Shown one piece after another: positions 1-8,240 of a stretch of DNA of 64,000 nt (position 1 is its first letter; every line of letters starts with the position of its first letter). Source of the stretch: Streptomyces diacarni (lineage in GTDB: Bacteria; Actinomycetota; Actinomycetes; Streptomycetales; Streptomycetaceae); the NCBI RefSeq assembly GCF_003323715.1, contig NZ_QOIN01000048.1, positions 248,001-312,000 of the forward strand, read 5' to 3'. The notes below the pieces were generated by a model. That model saw only the letters and a list, made by a program, of their open reading frames with translations. It did no database searches and had not been told where the DNA came from. Made by a program: the position numbers and the translations under genes.

Positions 1-1
1 C

Positions 2-628
2 GAGACCGGCGCGGTACCCGCGCGCGGGGACGGCGCCCCGGGGCCGGGGAGCAGGGGTCCGGCCGCTGGAGCGGGCCCCTCGGCGCTCTTCACCGCCGCC
101 TCGCGCGGCGCCCCGCTGCCGTCCGTCGACCCGACCCGGCACCTGATCCGGTGCGCCCCGGGCGAGGCGGTGCCGGGCGATACCGGACGCCTGCGGGCAC
201 TGGCGACCCTGTTGACGGCGGCGCAACTGCTGGGCGCGGGGCAGGCGCTGCTCGCGGGCAGCGTGGAGTACGCCGGGGCGCGGCACCAGTTCGGGAGGGC
301 CATCGGCTCCTTCCAGGCCGTCAAGCACCAGCTGGCGGACGCCGCCGTCGCGCTGGAGTTCGCGGTGCCGCTGCTGCGCGGCGCGGCGCTGGCCGTACGC
401 GGGGACGCGGCGGCGGACCCACGCGACCTGCCCGCCGCCAAGGCGGCCTGCGCGCGGGCAGCCCACCGCGCGGCCCGCACCGCGCTCCAGGTGCACGGCG
501 CCCTCGGCTACACCGACGAGTACGACCTCACGCTGCTCCTCCGAAAGGCCCATGCCCTGCGGACGGCGTGGGGCACCGAGGCCGCCTGCCGGGCCGCCGT
601 CCTCGCGGACAGGCTGCTGCCCGGCTGA
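2..628 (+). CDS. acyl-CoA dehydrogenase, C-terminal part (5' end outside window)
   Basis: The frame is open from the window edge and ends in TGA at 626-628, so only about 208 C-terminal residues are seen. The visible part matches the helical C-terminal domain of FadE-type acyl-CoA dehydrogenases: an YAGARHQFGRAIGSFQAVKH-type segment (flavin- and dimer-contact helix) is followed by QVHGALGYTDEYDL near the end. These flavoenzymes introduce the alpha,beta double bond in beta-oxidation of acyl-CoAs. It lies near an acyl-CoA ligase, a KstD-like dehydrogenase and an LLM operon, which fits a side-chain or ring catabolism role (inference). The N-terminal domain, the catalytic base and the substrate cannot be judged from this fragment. 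Confidence 0.85.
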   Translation, partial: ETGAVPARGDGAPGPGSRGPAAGAGPSALFTAASRGAPLPSVDPTRHLIRCAPGEAVPGDTGRLRALATLLTAAQLLGAGQALLAGSVEYAGARHQFGRAIGSFQAVKHQLADAAVALEFAVPLLRGAALAVRGDAAADPRDLPAAKAACARAAHRAARTALQVHGALGYTDEYDLTLLLRKAHALRTAWGTEAACRAAVLADRLLPG

Positions 629-694
629 CGCCGCCGGGGACCCCGCGGCGGGACGTCCGCGTGCGGCGGCTCGTCCCGGTCACCGGGCGGGCGC

Positions 695-730
695 CTGTCA
701 GCACCGCGCCGGCCTTCCTACGTTCACGGC
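695..730 (+). promoter_or_regulatory. Candidate leaderless promoter of the tyrosine phosphatase gene
   Basis: A -35-like CTGTCA (695-700) and a -10-like TACGTT (719-724) are 18 bases apart. Only six bases separate the -10 box from the ATG at 731, so transcription would begin at or next to the start codon. No Shine-Dalgarno sequence is visible, consistent with a leaderless mRNA. Confidence 0.4.
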
Positions 731-1909
731 ATGCGACTGATGACGAGAACCCCGAGAGCCCCGAGGGGCCGGAAACGTGCGCGGGTCGGTGCGGCCGTCG
801 GCGTCGTCGTCCTGGTGGCGGCAGGGTGCGGCGACGGGTCTCGCCAGGGGCGCGCGGAAGTGGCCCCGGGGGTCATCCCGTTCACCTCGGCGGTGGTGAC
901 CGACCACACGGACGGCGCCTCGACGGTGCGGTGGTCGGCCCCGGGCGCGGGATCGGTCACCGTCTACGCCGAGGGCGAGGGCGAGGGCGAGGGCGAGGGC
1001 GAGGGCGAGGGCGGCGGGGAGGGCCGGAAGGAGGGCGAGGGCGGCCGCGTCGCCAAGGGGGAGGCGCGTGACGCGGTCACCCTGCGGTCTGCCGAGCAGG
1101 ACGGGCGCCGGTGGTTCCGGCTGGTGCCCGACAAGGGCCGCTCCCTGCGGCTCGCGGACCGCTCCCTCGGCCTCGCCTCCGTGCCCAACTTCCGTGACGC
1201 GGGCGGATACCGCACGGCGGACGGGCGCTGGGTGGCGATGGGCAAGCTCTACCGTTCGGCGAGCCTCGACCGGCTCTCCGCCGCCGACCGCCGCACACTG
1301 CGCCGCCTGGGCATCGACCCCGTACTCGACCTGCGCACCACAGGGGAGGCGCGCAAGCAGCCCGACGCCCTCGGCGAGGGGCAGCGGCCGCGGCGTCTCG
1401 ACGTGCTGGGCGGCGGTGAGTCCCTCGCCAACACCCAGCCCACCTCGGCGGACCACGCCCGCACCCTGCTGCGGGACTCCTACGAAGACTTCGTCGCCGC
1501 GAAGACCGGCCGCGCGGCCTACCGCGACCTGTTCGCTCAGGCCGCGGACCCGGACGGCGAGGCGGTCCTCTACCACTGCACCGCGGGCAAGGACCGCACC
1601 GGCTGGGCCTCGGCCGCCCTCCTCACCGCCCTGGGCGTGCCCCGCTCCACCGTCGTGCGCGACTACCTGGCCTCCAACCGCTACCTGACCGCCTACAACC
1701 GCCAGGCACGCGCCCAGCTGCCCGACGCGGTGGAGGACGCCTACGAGCCGCTGCTCGGTGTGCGGAAGACCTACCTCGACGCGTCCTTCGCGCGCGTCGA
1801 CCGCGACTACGGCACCTTCGACCGCTACCTGTCCTCGGGCCTGCGCCTGGCCGACGACGACCTGGCGGCCCTGCGCGACGAACTCCTGGTGGGCGAATCG
1901 GAGCCTTGA
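731..1909 (+). CDS. Tyrosine/serine protein phosphatase, putative lipoprotein
   Basis: The 392-residue protein begins with a basic stretch and a hydrophobic segment ending in VLVAAGC, a plausible lipobox, so it is probably a membrane-anchored exported lipoprotein. Residues about 40-80 form a beta-rich fibronectin-like stretch. They are followed by a (GluGly)7 repeat at about residue 81. The catalytic part starts at VPNFRDAGGYR and carries the P-loop HCTAGKDRTGW (Cys nucleophile, invariant Arg) at about residue 277. This matches the Y_phosphatase3 family of atypical tyrosine/serine phosphatases. The substrate is unknown. It converges on the hydrolase gene downstream and does not look co-transcribed with the upstream dehydrogenase. 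Confidence 0.85.
   Translation: MRLMTRTPRAPRGRKRARVGAAVGVVVLVAAGCGDGSRQGRAEVAPGVIPFTSAVVTDHTDGASTVRWSAPGAGSVTVYAEGEGEGEGEGEGEGGGEGRKEGEGGRVAKGEARDAVTLRSAEQDGRRWFRLVPDKGRSLRLADRSLGLASVPNFRDAGGYRTADGRWVAMGKLYRSASLDRLSAADRRTLRRLGIDPVLDLRTTGEARKQPDALGEGQRPRRLDVLGGGESLANTQPTSADHARTLLRDSYEDFVAAKTGRAAYRDLFAQAADPDGEAVLYHCTAGKDRTGWASAALLTALGVPRSTVVRDYLASNRYLTAYNRQARAQLPDAVEDAYEPLLGVRKTYLDASFARVDRDYGTFDRYLSSGLRLADDDLAALRDELLVGESEP
971..1012 (+). repeat. Hexanucleotide microsatellite (gagggc)x7 inside the phosphatase gene
   Basis: Seven perfect tandem copies of a 6-base unit encode an alternating Glu-Gly tract between the exported N-terminal region and the catalytic domain. Because the unit is a multiple of three, copy-number change would alter linker length without breaking the frame. 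Confidence 0.9.
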
Positions 1910-1961
1910 CGGCCGGACGGCCCGTTGGCCCGACATGCCCGTGTGCGGGAGGCGGCCGGGT

Positions 1962-2789
1962 TCAGCCTCCGATGAAGGCGAGCAGGTCCTGGTGGAAGCG
2001 CTCCTTGTCGCCGGGCACCAGGGCGAGACCGTGGGAGCCGCCCTCGTAGACCTTCAGCGTCGCGTCCGGGAGGAGGTCCGCCGCCCTGCGAGCCGTGGCC
2101 TGAAGGGGCACGATCCGGTCGTCGTCGCCGTGGACGATAAGGGTGGGCACGGTGAACCGCCGCAGATCCTCGGTGAAGTCCGTGTACTGGAAGGCCGTCA
2201 CACAGTCGACGCCGGCCTTGATGCTCTGGTGCATGGCCATGTACCAGAAGGCGTCCCTGTTGCCCTGGGTGGCGCGGGAGCCGGGGGCGTCGGCGCTGAA
2301 GAACTGCCCGGCCAGCTCCTGCCAGTACTGCGAGCGCTCCCGCAGGATGCCGTTCCTGATGTCGTCGAACGCCTCACCCGGTACGCCCTCGGGGTTGCCG
2401 TCGGAGCGCAGCATGGCGGGCGTGATCGCCGACAGCAGCACCGCCTTGCTGACCCGCGCCGCACCGTGCAGCCCGATGTAGCGGGCCAGTTCGCCCCCGC
2501 CCATGGAGTGGCCGACCAGCACCACGTCCCGCAGGTCGAGGTGGGTGAGGAGGCAGTTGAGGTCCTCGGCGAAGGTGTCGAAGTCGTAGCCCTCCCAGGG
2601 CTGGGCCGAGCGGCCGTGGCCCCGGCGGTCGTGGGCGATGCCGTGGTAGCCGTTCTCGGCGACGAGCTTCAGCTGGTCGTCCCAGGCGTCGGCGTCGAGG
2701 GGCCAGCCGTGGATGAAGACGACCGCGGGGCCCTCACCCCAGCTCTTGTAGAAGATCTCCGTACCGTCGCGGGCCGTCACGGTGCTCAT
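1962..2789 (-). CDS. Alpha/beta hydrolase, non-heme chloroperoxidase/perhydrolase-like
   Basis: This 275-residue serine hydrolase has an HGWPLDADAW oxyanion segment near residue 28, the nucleophile elbow GHSMGG at about residue 94, the acid HGDDDRIVP near residue 217 and the catalytic His in GGSHGL. This layout is typical of cofactor-free haloperoxidase/perhydrolase-type esterases (for example streptomycete bromoperoxidase A2 relatives). I placed the start at the ATG at 2789, because an AGGAGGC ribosome site lies a few bases upstream; a longer in-frame start at 2819 lacks one. The physiological substrate is unknown. It is transcribed toward the phosphatase gene and away from the catabolic operon. 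Confidence 0.85.
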   Translation of the reverse strand: MSTVTARDGTEIFYKSWGEGPAVVFIHGWPLDADAWDDQLKLVAENGYHGIAHDRRGHGRSAQPWEGYDFDTFAEDLNCLLTHLDLRDVVLVGHSMGGGELARYIGLHGAARVSKAVLLSAITPAMLRSDGNPEGVPGEAFDDIRNGILRERSQYWQELAGQFFSADAPGSRATQGNRDAFWYMAMHQSIKAGVDCVTAFQYTDFTEDLRRFTVPTLIVHGDDDRIVPLQATARRAADLLPDATLKVYEGGSHGLALVPGDKERFHQDLLAFIGG

Positions 2790-2928
2790 GGGCGCCTCCT
2801 CGCGCGGGTCACAGACCACGGGTCACGCGTCCCGTACGACGCTAGGCCAAAAGGAGGAGTCCCGCAAAAGGTGCAGGAGTGCTCAAAAGTGTCGGTGGGG
2901 CGCGGGTGACCTGGGCGTCACAGGGGCG

Positions 2929-4002
2929 TCACGTCCGGGAAGCCAGCCGCTCCCGCAGCCAGGCCGCCGCCTCGTCCAGGGCCTCGCGGGCCTCGGGGAG
3001 CAGGCCGAAGAAGGCGAGGAAGCCGTGGAAGACACCGGGCGCGGTGCGCTGCCGCGCGCACGGCAGCCGGTCCGCGTAGGCCAGGCCCTCGTCGCGCAGC
3101 GGGTCGCACCCGGCGGTCAGGACGTAGGCCGGCGGCATGGCACGCAGCTCCTCGTCCGTGGCCAGTGACGGCGCCGTACACGGGGTGGGGGCGGCGCCCG
3201 CGAGGTAGTGGCCCCAGTACCAGCGCATGTCCGAGGTGGTCAGGAAGTACCCGCCGGGGTCGCCGTAGGTCCGCATGGAACCCGTGGCCAGCCGCGGGTC
3301 CAGCGCCGGATACACCAGCAGCTGCGCCACCGGCAGGGTGCCGCCCCGCCGCGCGGCGAGCAGGCAGGCCGCGGTGGCCAGCGCGCCGCCCGCGCTGTCG
3401 CCCGCGACGGCGATCCTTCCCGGGTCGCCGCCCTCCTCGTCCCGTATCCGCTCGGCGGCCCAGCGCAGCGCCGCGTACGCGTCCTGGACGGCCGCGGGCG
3501 CCGGGTGTTCGGGGGCACGCCGGTAGTCGACGGAGACGACCAGCGCGCCGGTCAGGTGGGCGAGTTCGCGGCAGAGCCCGTCGTGGGTGTCCAGATCGCA
3601 CAGCACCCAGCCGCCGCCGTGGAAGAACAGGAGGGTGGGCGCCCGGCTGCCGGGCGTGTCCGCCGACCGGTAGACGCGGACCCGCACGGTGGTGCCCGCG
3701 GCGGCGCCCGGTATCGCCCGGTCCGTGACCGAGGCGAGCGGACGCGGCACACCGGACGACCGCGCCGCCACGCGCCGCTGCTCGCGCACGTCGGTGCCGG
3801 GCCCCAGCTCGCCGAACGCCTCGCGCATCGCGTCCACGACCCTGCGCGCCGCCGGCGTCAGCGGATCGTCCACCCGCGCCGCGGACGCCGTCGTCCTCTC
3901 GGCCCGCGCCGCCGGCGCTGCCGCGCTCTCCGCCCGCGCCGCCGCTCTCGCGCTCTCCGCCCGCCGCTCGCTCGACGGATCGCCGGTCCTTCGCTCGCTC
4001 AT
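2929..4002 (-). CDS. Alpha/beta hydrolase of the hormone-sensitive lipase family
   Basis: The 357-residue protein has the HSL-family oxyanion motif FFHGGGW, the nucleophile GDSAGG, an acid in GCDPLRDEG and the catalytic His in FHGF, so it should be an active carboxylesterase or lactonase. About 45 Ala/Arg/Glu-rich residues precede the domain and are low complexity. Its ATG at 4002 overlaps the stop of the SDR gene (ATGA), indicating translational coupling, and it is the third gene of the LLM-SDR-hydrolase operon. A plausible pathway logic is Baeyer-Villiger-type oxidation followed by ester or lactone cleavage, but that is inference. Confidence 0.88.
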   Translation of the reverse strand: MSERRTGDPSSERRAESARAAARAESAAAPAARAERTTASAARVDDPLTPAARRVVDAMREAFGELGPGTDVREQRRVAARSSGVPRPLASVTDRAIPGAAAGTTVRVRVYRSADTPGSRAPTLLFFHGGGWVLCDLDTHDGLCRELAHLTGALVVSVDYRRAPEHPAPAAVQDAYAALRWAAERIRDEEGGDPGRIAVAGDSAGGALATAACLLAARRGGTLPVAQLLVYPALDPRLATGSMRTYGDPGGYFLTTSDMRWYWGHYLAGAAPTPCTAPSLATDEELRAMPPAYVLTAGCDPLRDEGLAYADRLPCARQRTAPGVFHGFLAFFGLLPEAREALDEAAAWLRERLASRT

Positions 4003-4877
4003 CGGGCCGCCAGTCCGCCGTCGACGGCGAACTCCGCGCCGGTCACGTACGAGGAGGCGTCCGAGGCGAGGAAGAGCACCATGCGGGCCACGTCCTCGGG
4101 GGTCCCGATACGCCGCATCGGCACGTTGGGGTACGCGCGCTCGCGCGCCCGCTCCCCGCCGCCCGTCACGCCGGCGATCATCGGGGTGTCGATCATGCCG
4201 GGGTGGACGGTGTTGACGCGCACGCCGTCGGCGGCCACGTCCAGCGCCGCGGATCTGGTCATTCCGCGCAGCCCGAACTTGGTGGCCCCGTAGGCGGCGT
4301 GCCCCGGTATGCCGGCCAGGCCCGCCGTGGAGGAGATGTTGACGACGGAGCCGCCGCCCGCCTCGCGCATCGCGGGCAGCACGGCGCGGACCCCGAGGAA
4401 GGGGCCGAGCAGGTTGACGTCGAGGAGCGTGCGGAACCACTCCTCGCTCTCCTCGCCGACCGGCGCCGTGTGCCACAGTGCCGCGTTGTTGACCAGGACG
4501 TCGAGACGGCCGTAACGCTCTGTCGCGGTGGCCACGACGCGGTCCCAGTCGGCGGCGCGGGAGACGTCCTGGCGCACGAAGAGCGCCGCGTCCGTGCGGC
4601 GCGTCGCGGTGCCGATGGCCGCGGCCAACTCGGCGCCGTCCGCCTCCTGCACGTCGGTGAGTACGACACTGGCGCCCGCGGCGGCGAGAATCCGCGCGTG
4701 TGCGGCGCCCTGGCCGCGGGCCGCACCGGTGACGACCGCGACACGGCCATTGAGGTCGTAGGGCGAGTCCGCGCGATCCGCGCGATCCGCGCGATCCGCG
4801 GGGAGCTCCGGGGGTGCGGGCTCGTGCGGGGAGGGGCCGGGAGAGGACGCGGACCTCCGCCGGGCCGCCCCGCTCAC
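3999..4877 (-). CDS. Short-chain dehydrogenase/reductase (SDR)
   Basis: The 292-residue protein has a TGAARGQG dinucleotide-binding motif near residue 45, NNAA, a catalytic Ser in NISSTAG and the YGATK Tyr/Lys pair, followed by HPGMIDTPM. These are all hallmarks of classical NAD(P)-dependent SDRs that interconvert alcohols and ketones. The GTG start at 4877 overlaps the stop of the LLM gene (GTGA), so translation is coupled. The N-terminal about 35 residues are a disordered extension that contains a 9-base unit repeated three times (4773-4799), encoding Asp-Arg-Ala repeats. It sits between the monooxygenase and the esterase, which fits sequential steps on one substrate. Confidence 0.9.
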   Translation of the reverse strand: MSGAARRRSASSPGPSPHEPAPPELPADRADRADRADSPYDLNGRVAVVTGAARGQGAAHARILAAAGASVVLTDVQEADGAELAAAIGTATRRTDAALFVRQDVSRAADWDRVVATATERYGRLDVLVNNAALWHTAPVGEESEEWFRTLLDVNLLGPFLGVRAVLPAMREAGGGSVVNISSTAGLAGIPGHAAYGATKFGLRGMTRSAALDVAADGVRVNTVHPGMIDTPMIAGVTGGGERARERAYPNVPMRRIGTPEDVARMVLFLASDASSYVTGAEFAVDGGLAAR

Positions 4878-6016
4878 GCTTCCGCGCCCGCGTCGTGCGT
4901 CCGGAACCGGGGGATCACGTGTTCGCCCCACTGCCGGATCGTCTCCATGCACGCCTCCTGCGGCACGGTGCCCATCTGGATCAGGCACATCACCTCGTCC
5001 ACGCCGATGTCGGCGAGCTGCCGCACGTAGTCGACGGCGCGGGCCGCGTCGCCGTAGGCGTGCTCGGCGTTGAAGGTGCCGGTGTCCACCGGGCGGGCCG
5101 GGATGTCGGCCTCGTGCAGCTTGGCGACCAGTTCCTCGCGGTCCTTGGCCATGGCCGCCACGTGGTCGCTGTAGCCGAGGGACTCGGCGTAGGCCGTCGG
5201 CGCGGGCGCGTTGCCGTACCAGTGGGCGATCGATTCGGCGAAGAAGCGCTGGCCGCGGGCGCCGAGGCGGAGCGCCAGGTCGGCGTCGTCCAGCACGACC
5301 GTGGGGCAGAGCGCCGAGAGGTGGTCGTTGGCGCTGTCGGAGACGAAGCGCTCGCCGCTGCGTGCGGCGCGCGCGTCGTCGTAGACCTTGCGCATCGCGC
5401 GGACGTCGTCGGCCCCGGCGAACCCCATCACCAGGGCGCCGATGCCGAGTTCGGCCGCCAGCTTCAGCGTCTCGTGCTTGCTGCACGCCATGAACAGCGG
5501 CGGATGCGGGGCCTGTACGGGGCGGGGGAGGACGGCGCCGGGGCCGATGTCGAGCGAGCCGTGCCACTCGAACCGCTCCTCGCGCCAGGCGGCGGAGAAG
5601 ATCCGCAGCGCCTCCTCCAGCTGCGGATACGTGTCCTCGGGCCGTACCCCGAACATCGACATCTCCTGCTTGGTGGCCCCGCGCCCCGCTCCGATGTCGA
5701 CCCTGCCGCCGCTGAGGACGTCCAGCATCGCGGCCCGTTCGGCCACCCGCACCGGGTGCTGGTAGCCGAACGGCATGGTCACCACGCCGTGGCCGATCCG
5801 GATGCGCCGGGTCCGTGCCGCGACCCACGTCAGGAAGATCTCCGAGGCCGACATGTGTGCGTACTGGGCGAGCGAGTGGTGTTCGACCGCCCAGACGCGG
5901 TCGAACCCCATCTCCTCGGCGAAGACGGCCTGCTCGACACAGTCGTGCAGGACCTGCCGCTCTTGGGCGGGCGAGGGGTCCGCCAGCTGCGCTTCAAAGA
6001 TCATCGAGAACTTCAT
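4874..6016 (-). CDS. LLM-class flavin-dependent oxidoreductase (luciferase-like monooxygenase)
   Basis: The 380-residue protein has the bacterial-luciferase fold signatures MKFSMIFEAQL, GFDRVWAVEHH, RIRIGHGVVTMPF and LSGGRVDIGAGRG. Members use reduced FMN or F420 to oxygenate or reduce substrates, and the flavin reductase encoded at 9642-10184 could supply reduced flavin. It is the first gene of a three-gene operon with stop-start overlaps. The ribosome site AGGAAT is embedded in a palindrome directly in front of the ATG, so a bound repressor would also block translation initiation. The substrate is not identifiable from sequence. Confidence 0.9.
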   Translation of the reverse strand: MKFSMIFEAQLADPSPAQERQVLHDCVEQAVFAEEMGFDRVWAVEHHSLAQYAHMSASEIFLTWVAARTRRIRIGHGVVTMPFGYQHPVRVAERAAMLDVLSGGRVDIGAGRGATKQEMSMFGVRPEDTYPQLEEALRIFSAAWREERFEWHGSLDIGPGAVLPRPVQAPHPPLFMACSKHETLKLAAELGIGALVMGFAGADDVRAMRKVYDDARAARSGERFVSDSANDHLSALCPTVVLDDADLALRLGARGQRFFAESIAHWYGNAPAPTAYAESLGYSDHVAAMAKDREELVAKLHEADIPARPVDTGTFNAEHAYGDAARAVDYVRQLADIGVDEVMCLIQMGTVPQEACMETIRQWGEHVIPRFRTHDAGAEA

Positions 6017-6042
6017 GGAGTATTCCTAACAGGAATATCTCC
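6017..6042 (-). promoter_or_regulatory. Palindromic operator (site 1) overlapping the RBS of the LLM operon
   Basis: TATTCCT (6021-6027), a 3-base spacer and AGGAATA (6031-6037) form a perfect 7-bp dyad, with near-symmetric GGAG and TCTCC flanks. It abuts the LLM start codon. A very similar sequence is found at 10221-10249. The regulator is unknown; the neighbouring PadR or TetR proteins are candidates. Confidence 0.6.
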
Positions 6043-6140
6043 CTCGCTGAGCGAGACGTGTCACTGACCGGGACGCGGCCTTACGGGGTCTTACGGGGCC
6101 TTGAGGGGGCCTTGAGGACGCGGTCTTACGAGGCGCCGCC

Positions 6141-6360
6141 TCACGCGGGCGCGGGTCCCCGGGTGCGGGTCCCGAGTTCGACGTCCGGCAGGGTGGGCAA
6201 GGCGTCCGCCTCGCGGCACGCCAGGGCCGGTTCGCGGTTCGCGGCCTGGAGTGCCGCGACGGCCGGCCCCGCCCGTACCGCCGCGTGCACACCGGCCAGG
6301 CCGTTGCGTTGCTCTCGAACGCCACCCGCCAGGGCTGACCGGCCCGTTCGAGGTTGCCAG
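6141..6360 (-). pseudogene. Decayed C-terminal fragment of a LysR-type regulator
   Basis: Read on the minus strand, one frame gives NLERAGQPWRVAFESN and, after a one-base shift near 6304, the next frame gives GLAGVHAAVRAGPAVAAL and ADALPTLPDVELGTRTRG before a stop at 6141. These segments match, in order, the effector-binding domain end of LysR-type regulators. No helix-turn-helix or start is present, so this is a relic. I see no convincing coding sequence between 6361 and 6732. Confidence 0.55.
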
Positions 6361-6732
6361 TGCGGCGCTCCGGGAACGGCTTGCCCCTCGCGGAGCAGGA
6401 GATGGCGCAGGGTGCGGGTCTCGCGCTCGGCTCCCCGCTCGTCCCGGTGGCCGTCGACGTGTCCGTTCCGGTCGGCGGCCTCGCGGCGGCCGGGTCGGCG
6501 GGCCTCGCCGCCGCGTTGACCGGCTGCCCGCTGTCCCGCCACCGTCCGGCTCCTCGGTCGCCGGCTCCGGCTGGTCACCAGAGCGGGACGGGGGTGCGGG
6601 GGCCCGCCCACTGCCCCTGGCTCACGGAGCCCGACGGCGTAGAGTCGGCGGCCGGGACGGAATCCGGCGGGTGCCGGTACGGAAGGTGCGGTACGCGGCG
6701 GCGTACGGCGTACGAAAGGCGTGCGGGGCACG

Positions 6733-7380
6733 ATGGCGGAGGAGAGCACGGGGACGGACGACGCGGCGCCGAAGGGCGGTCGAACCGCCGGGCGACGCCC
6801 GCTGCCGCCGACCAGCTGGGCGGTACTGGGGCTGCTCTCCTTCGAACAGGAGCTGTCGGGCTACGACCTGAAGAAGTGGGCCGACTGGTCGCTGAGCTTC
6901 TTCTACTGGTCGCCCTCCTTCAGTCAGATCTACAGCGAGCTCAAACGCCTGGAGGGGGCCGGCTACGTCACCTCGCGCAGCGTCCCGCAGGCGACGGGCA
7001 ACCGCGACAAACGGGTCTATTCGATCACCGACGCGGGTCGGCGTGCCGTACGGGAGTGGGCCCGCGGCGCGGCCGTCGAACCGCCCGTGCTCAAGCACGG
7101 CGTGATGCTCCGCATCTGGCTCGGCCACCTCCTGGAGGAGGACCAGGCCCGCGACATTCTGCGTGAACACCAGGCCAACGCCGACAAGATGGTGCACCGT
7201 GCCAGGCTGGACGCCGAGGGGGCAGAGAAGGAACCTTCGTGGGCGTACCCGCGGCTGGTGCTGCGCTGGGCGGAGCGCTACTACGAGGCCGAGCGCCGGC
7301 TCGCCGAGGACATGCTGGCCGACCTCGACGAACTGGCGCGGGAACGGGACGCGCCAGGCCACGGGGAGCCCGGCACATAA
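6733..7380 (+). CDS. PadR-family transcriptional regulator
   Basis: The 215-residue protein has the PadR winged helix (SWAVLGLLSFEQELSGYDLK, then SQIYSELKRLEGAGYV and RVYSITDAGRRAV) and a long C-terminal helical dimerisation region ending in ERRLAEDMLADL, typical of the Vir_act_alpha_C type. PadR proteins usually repress nearby detoxification or catabolic genes in response to small aromatic or lipophilic ligands. I prefer the ATG at 6733; a GTG at 6721 lies only one base after the AAAGG sequence. It is divergent from the LLM operon, whose palindrome may be its target (inference). Confidence 0.85.
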   Translation: MAEESTGTDDAAPKGGRTAGRRPLPPTSWAVLGLLSFEQELSGYDLKKWADWSLSFFYWSPSFSQIYSELKRLEGAGYVTSRSVPQATGNRDKRVYSITDAGRRAVREWARGAAVEPPVLKHGVMLRIWLGHLLEEDQARDILREHQANADKMVHRARLDAEGAEKEPSWAYPRLVLRWAERYYEAERRLAEDMLADLDELARERDAPGHGEPGT

Positions 7381-7410
7381 CGTCGGCTCACCGCTCCGGC
7401 TCGCCACCGC

Positions 7411-7478
7411 TCCACGCGCGCCACCCTTCCACGCGCGCCACCCTTCCACGCGCGTCACCCTTCCACGTGCGCCACCGC
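7411..7478 (+). repeat. Four tandem copies of a 17-bp unit between PadR and the reductase gene
   Basis: Units of tccacgcgcgccaccct occur at 7411, 7428, 7445 and 7462. The first two are identical and the last two diverge by one to three bases. The block lies between two converging genes. No hairpin dominates it, and replication slippage is the likely origin. Confidence 0.8.
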
Positions 7479-7490
7479 ACTCGCGGTGCG

Positions 7491-8075
7491 TCACCGCACC
7501 CGCTCGTAGGTCGTCCTGCTGACCCCCGAGGGGTACTCGCGGGTGGTGACGGGGCGGAACGCCGTCGGGGAGAACGCCCCGTCGAAGAGGGGGATGCCGG
7601 CGCAGGCCACGATCGGGTTGCGCTTGATGATCAGCTCGTCGATCTCCCCCAGCAGCGCGGCCGCCAGCTTTCCGCCGCCGACCAGCCAGATGTCGCCCCC
7701 CTCCTGCTGCTTCAACTCCCGCACGACCTCGGCCGGGTCGCGGTCCGCCACGATCTCCACGGCCGGGTCCTGGCCGGTCAGGGTGCGGGAGAAGACGATC
7801 TGACGCAGGTGCGCGTAGGGGCTGGTGACCCCCTCGTTCAGGCCCGGCTCGTAGCTGCCGCGCCCCATCAGCGCCACCTCGAACCTTCGGTTGGGCCGGT
7901 CCGGGAGGCCCAGCGCCGAACGGGCCTGCGTGGGGACGGTCTCGGGCAGCTCCTCCCAGATCGCGGCGGCCAGGTCGTCGAATCCGTCGGGGATGGGGAA
8001 GAAGTCGAACTCTCCCTCGGGCCCCGCGATGAAGCCGTCGAGCGTGACGGCGGCGTAGTAGACGAGCTTGCGCAT
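7491..8075 (-). CDS. Dihydrofolate reductase family (RibD C-terminal-like) protein
   Basis: The 194-residue protein starts MRKLVYYAAVTLDGFIAGP and has ALMGRGSYEP and DIWLVGGGKLAAALL, the signature segments of the RibD_C/DHFR-like NADPH reductase fold. Such stand-alone proteins are common in actinomycetes and their substrates are mostly unknown; a true folate reductase is unlikely. It is divergent from a TetR gene with a repeat-rich 165-bp spacer, so TetR control is likely. Confidence 0.88.
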   Translation of the reverse strand: MRKLVYYAAVTLDGFIAGPEGEFDFFPIPDGFDDLAAAIWEELPETVPTQARSALGLPDRPNRRFEVALMGRGSYEPGLNEGVTSPYAHLRQIVFSRTLTGQDPAVEIVADRDPAEVVRELKQQEGGDIWLVGGGKLAAALLGEIDELIIKRNPIVACAGIPLFDGAFSPTAFRPVTTREYPSGVSRTTYERVR

Positions 8076-8130
8076 AGGTGCCCCCTGATGGTCAGTTCAT
8101 CTGGACTACTGCGAGCGCACTGCTTCAGCT

Positions 8131-8197
8131 GTACTACTTCAATTGCACCACTTCGCTTGCAGTGGTGTGAACGTAGTACTGCAACTACAGTGGTGTC
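8131..8197. promoter_or_regulatory. Operator-like inverted and direct repeats between DHFR-like gene and TetR
   Basis: CACCACT (8146-8152) pairs with AGTGGTG (8161-8167) across 8 bases, and GTACTAC (8131-8137) pairs with GTAGTAC (8173-8179). An AGTGGTGT motif recurs at 8161 and 8189. Nested symmetry of this kind in a divergent TetR promoter suggests autoregulation together with control of the reductase. Confidence 0.55.
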
Positions 8198-8240
8198 AAG
8201 GAGAATCACGTGCGTTCCCGGCGGAGGCAGGAGACCAGTC

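Noticed and set aside
7411..7478. Short regularly spaced repeats as a CRISPR array
   Set aside because: The units are contiguous 17-mers with no spacers and no cas genes nearby.
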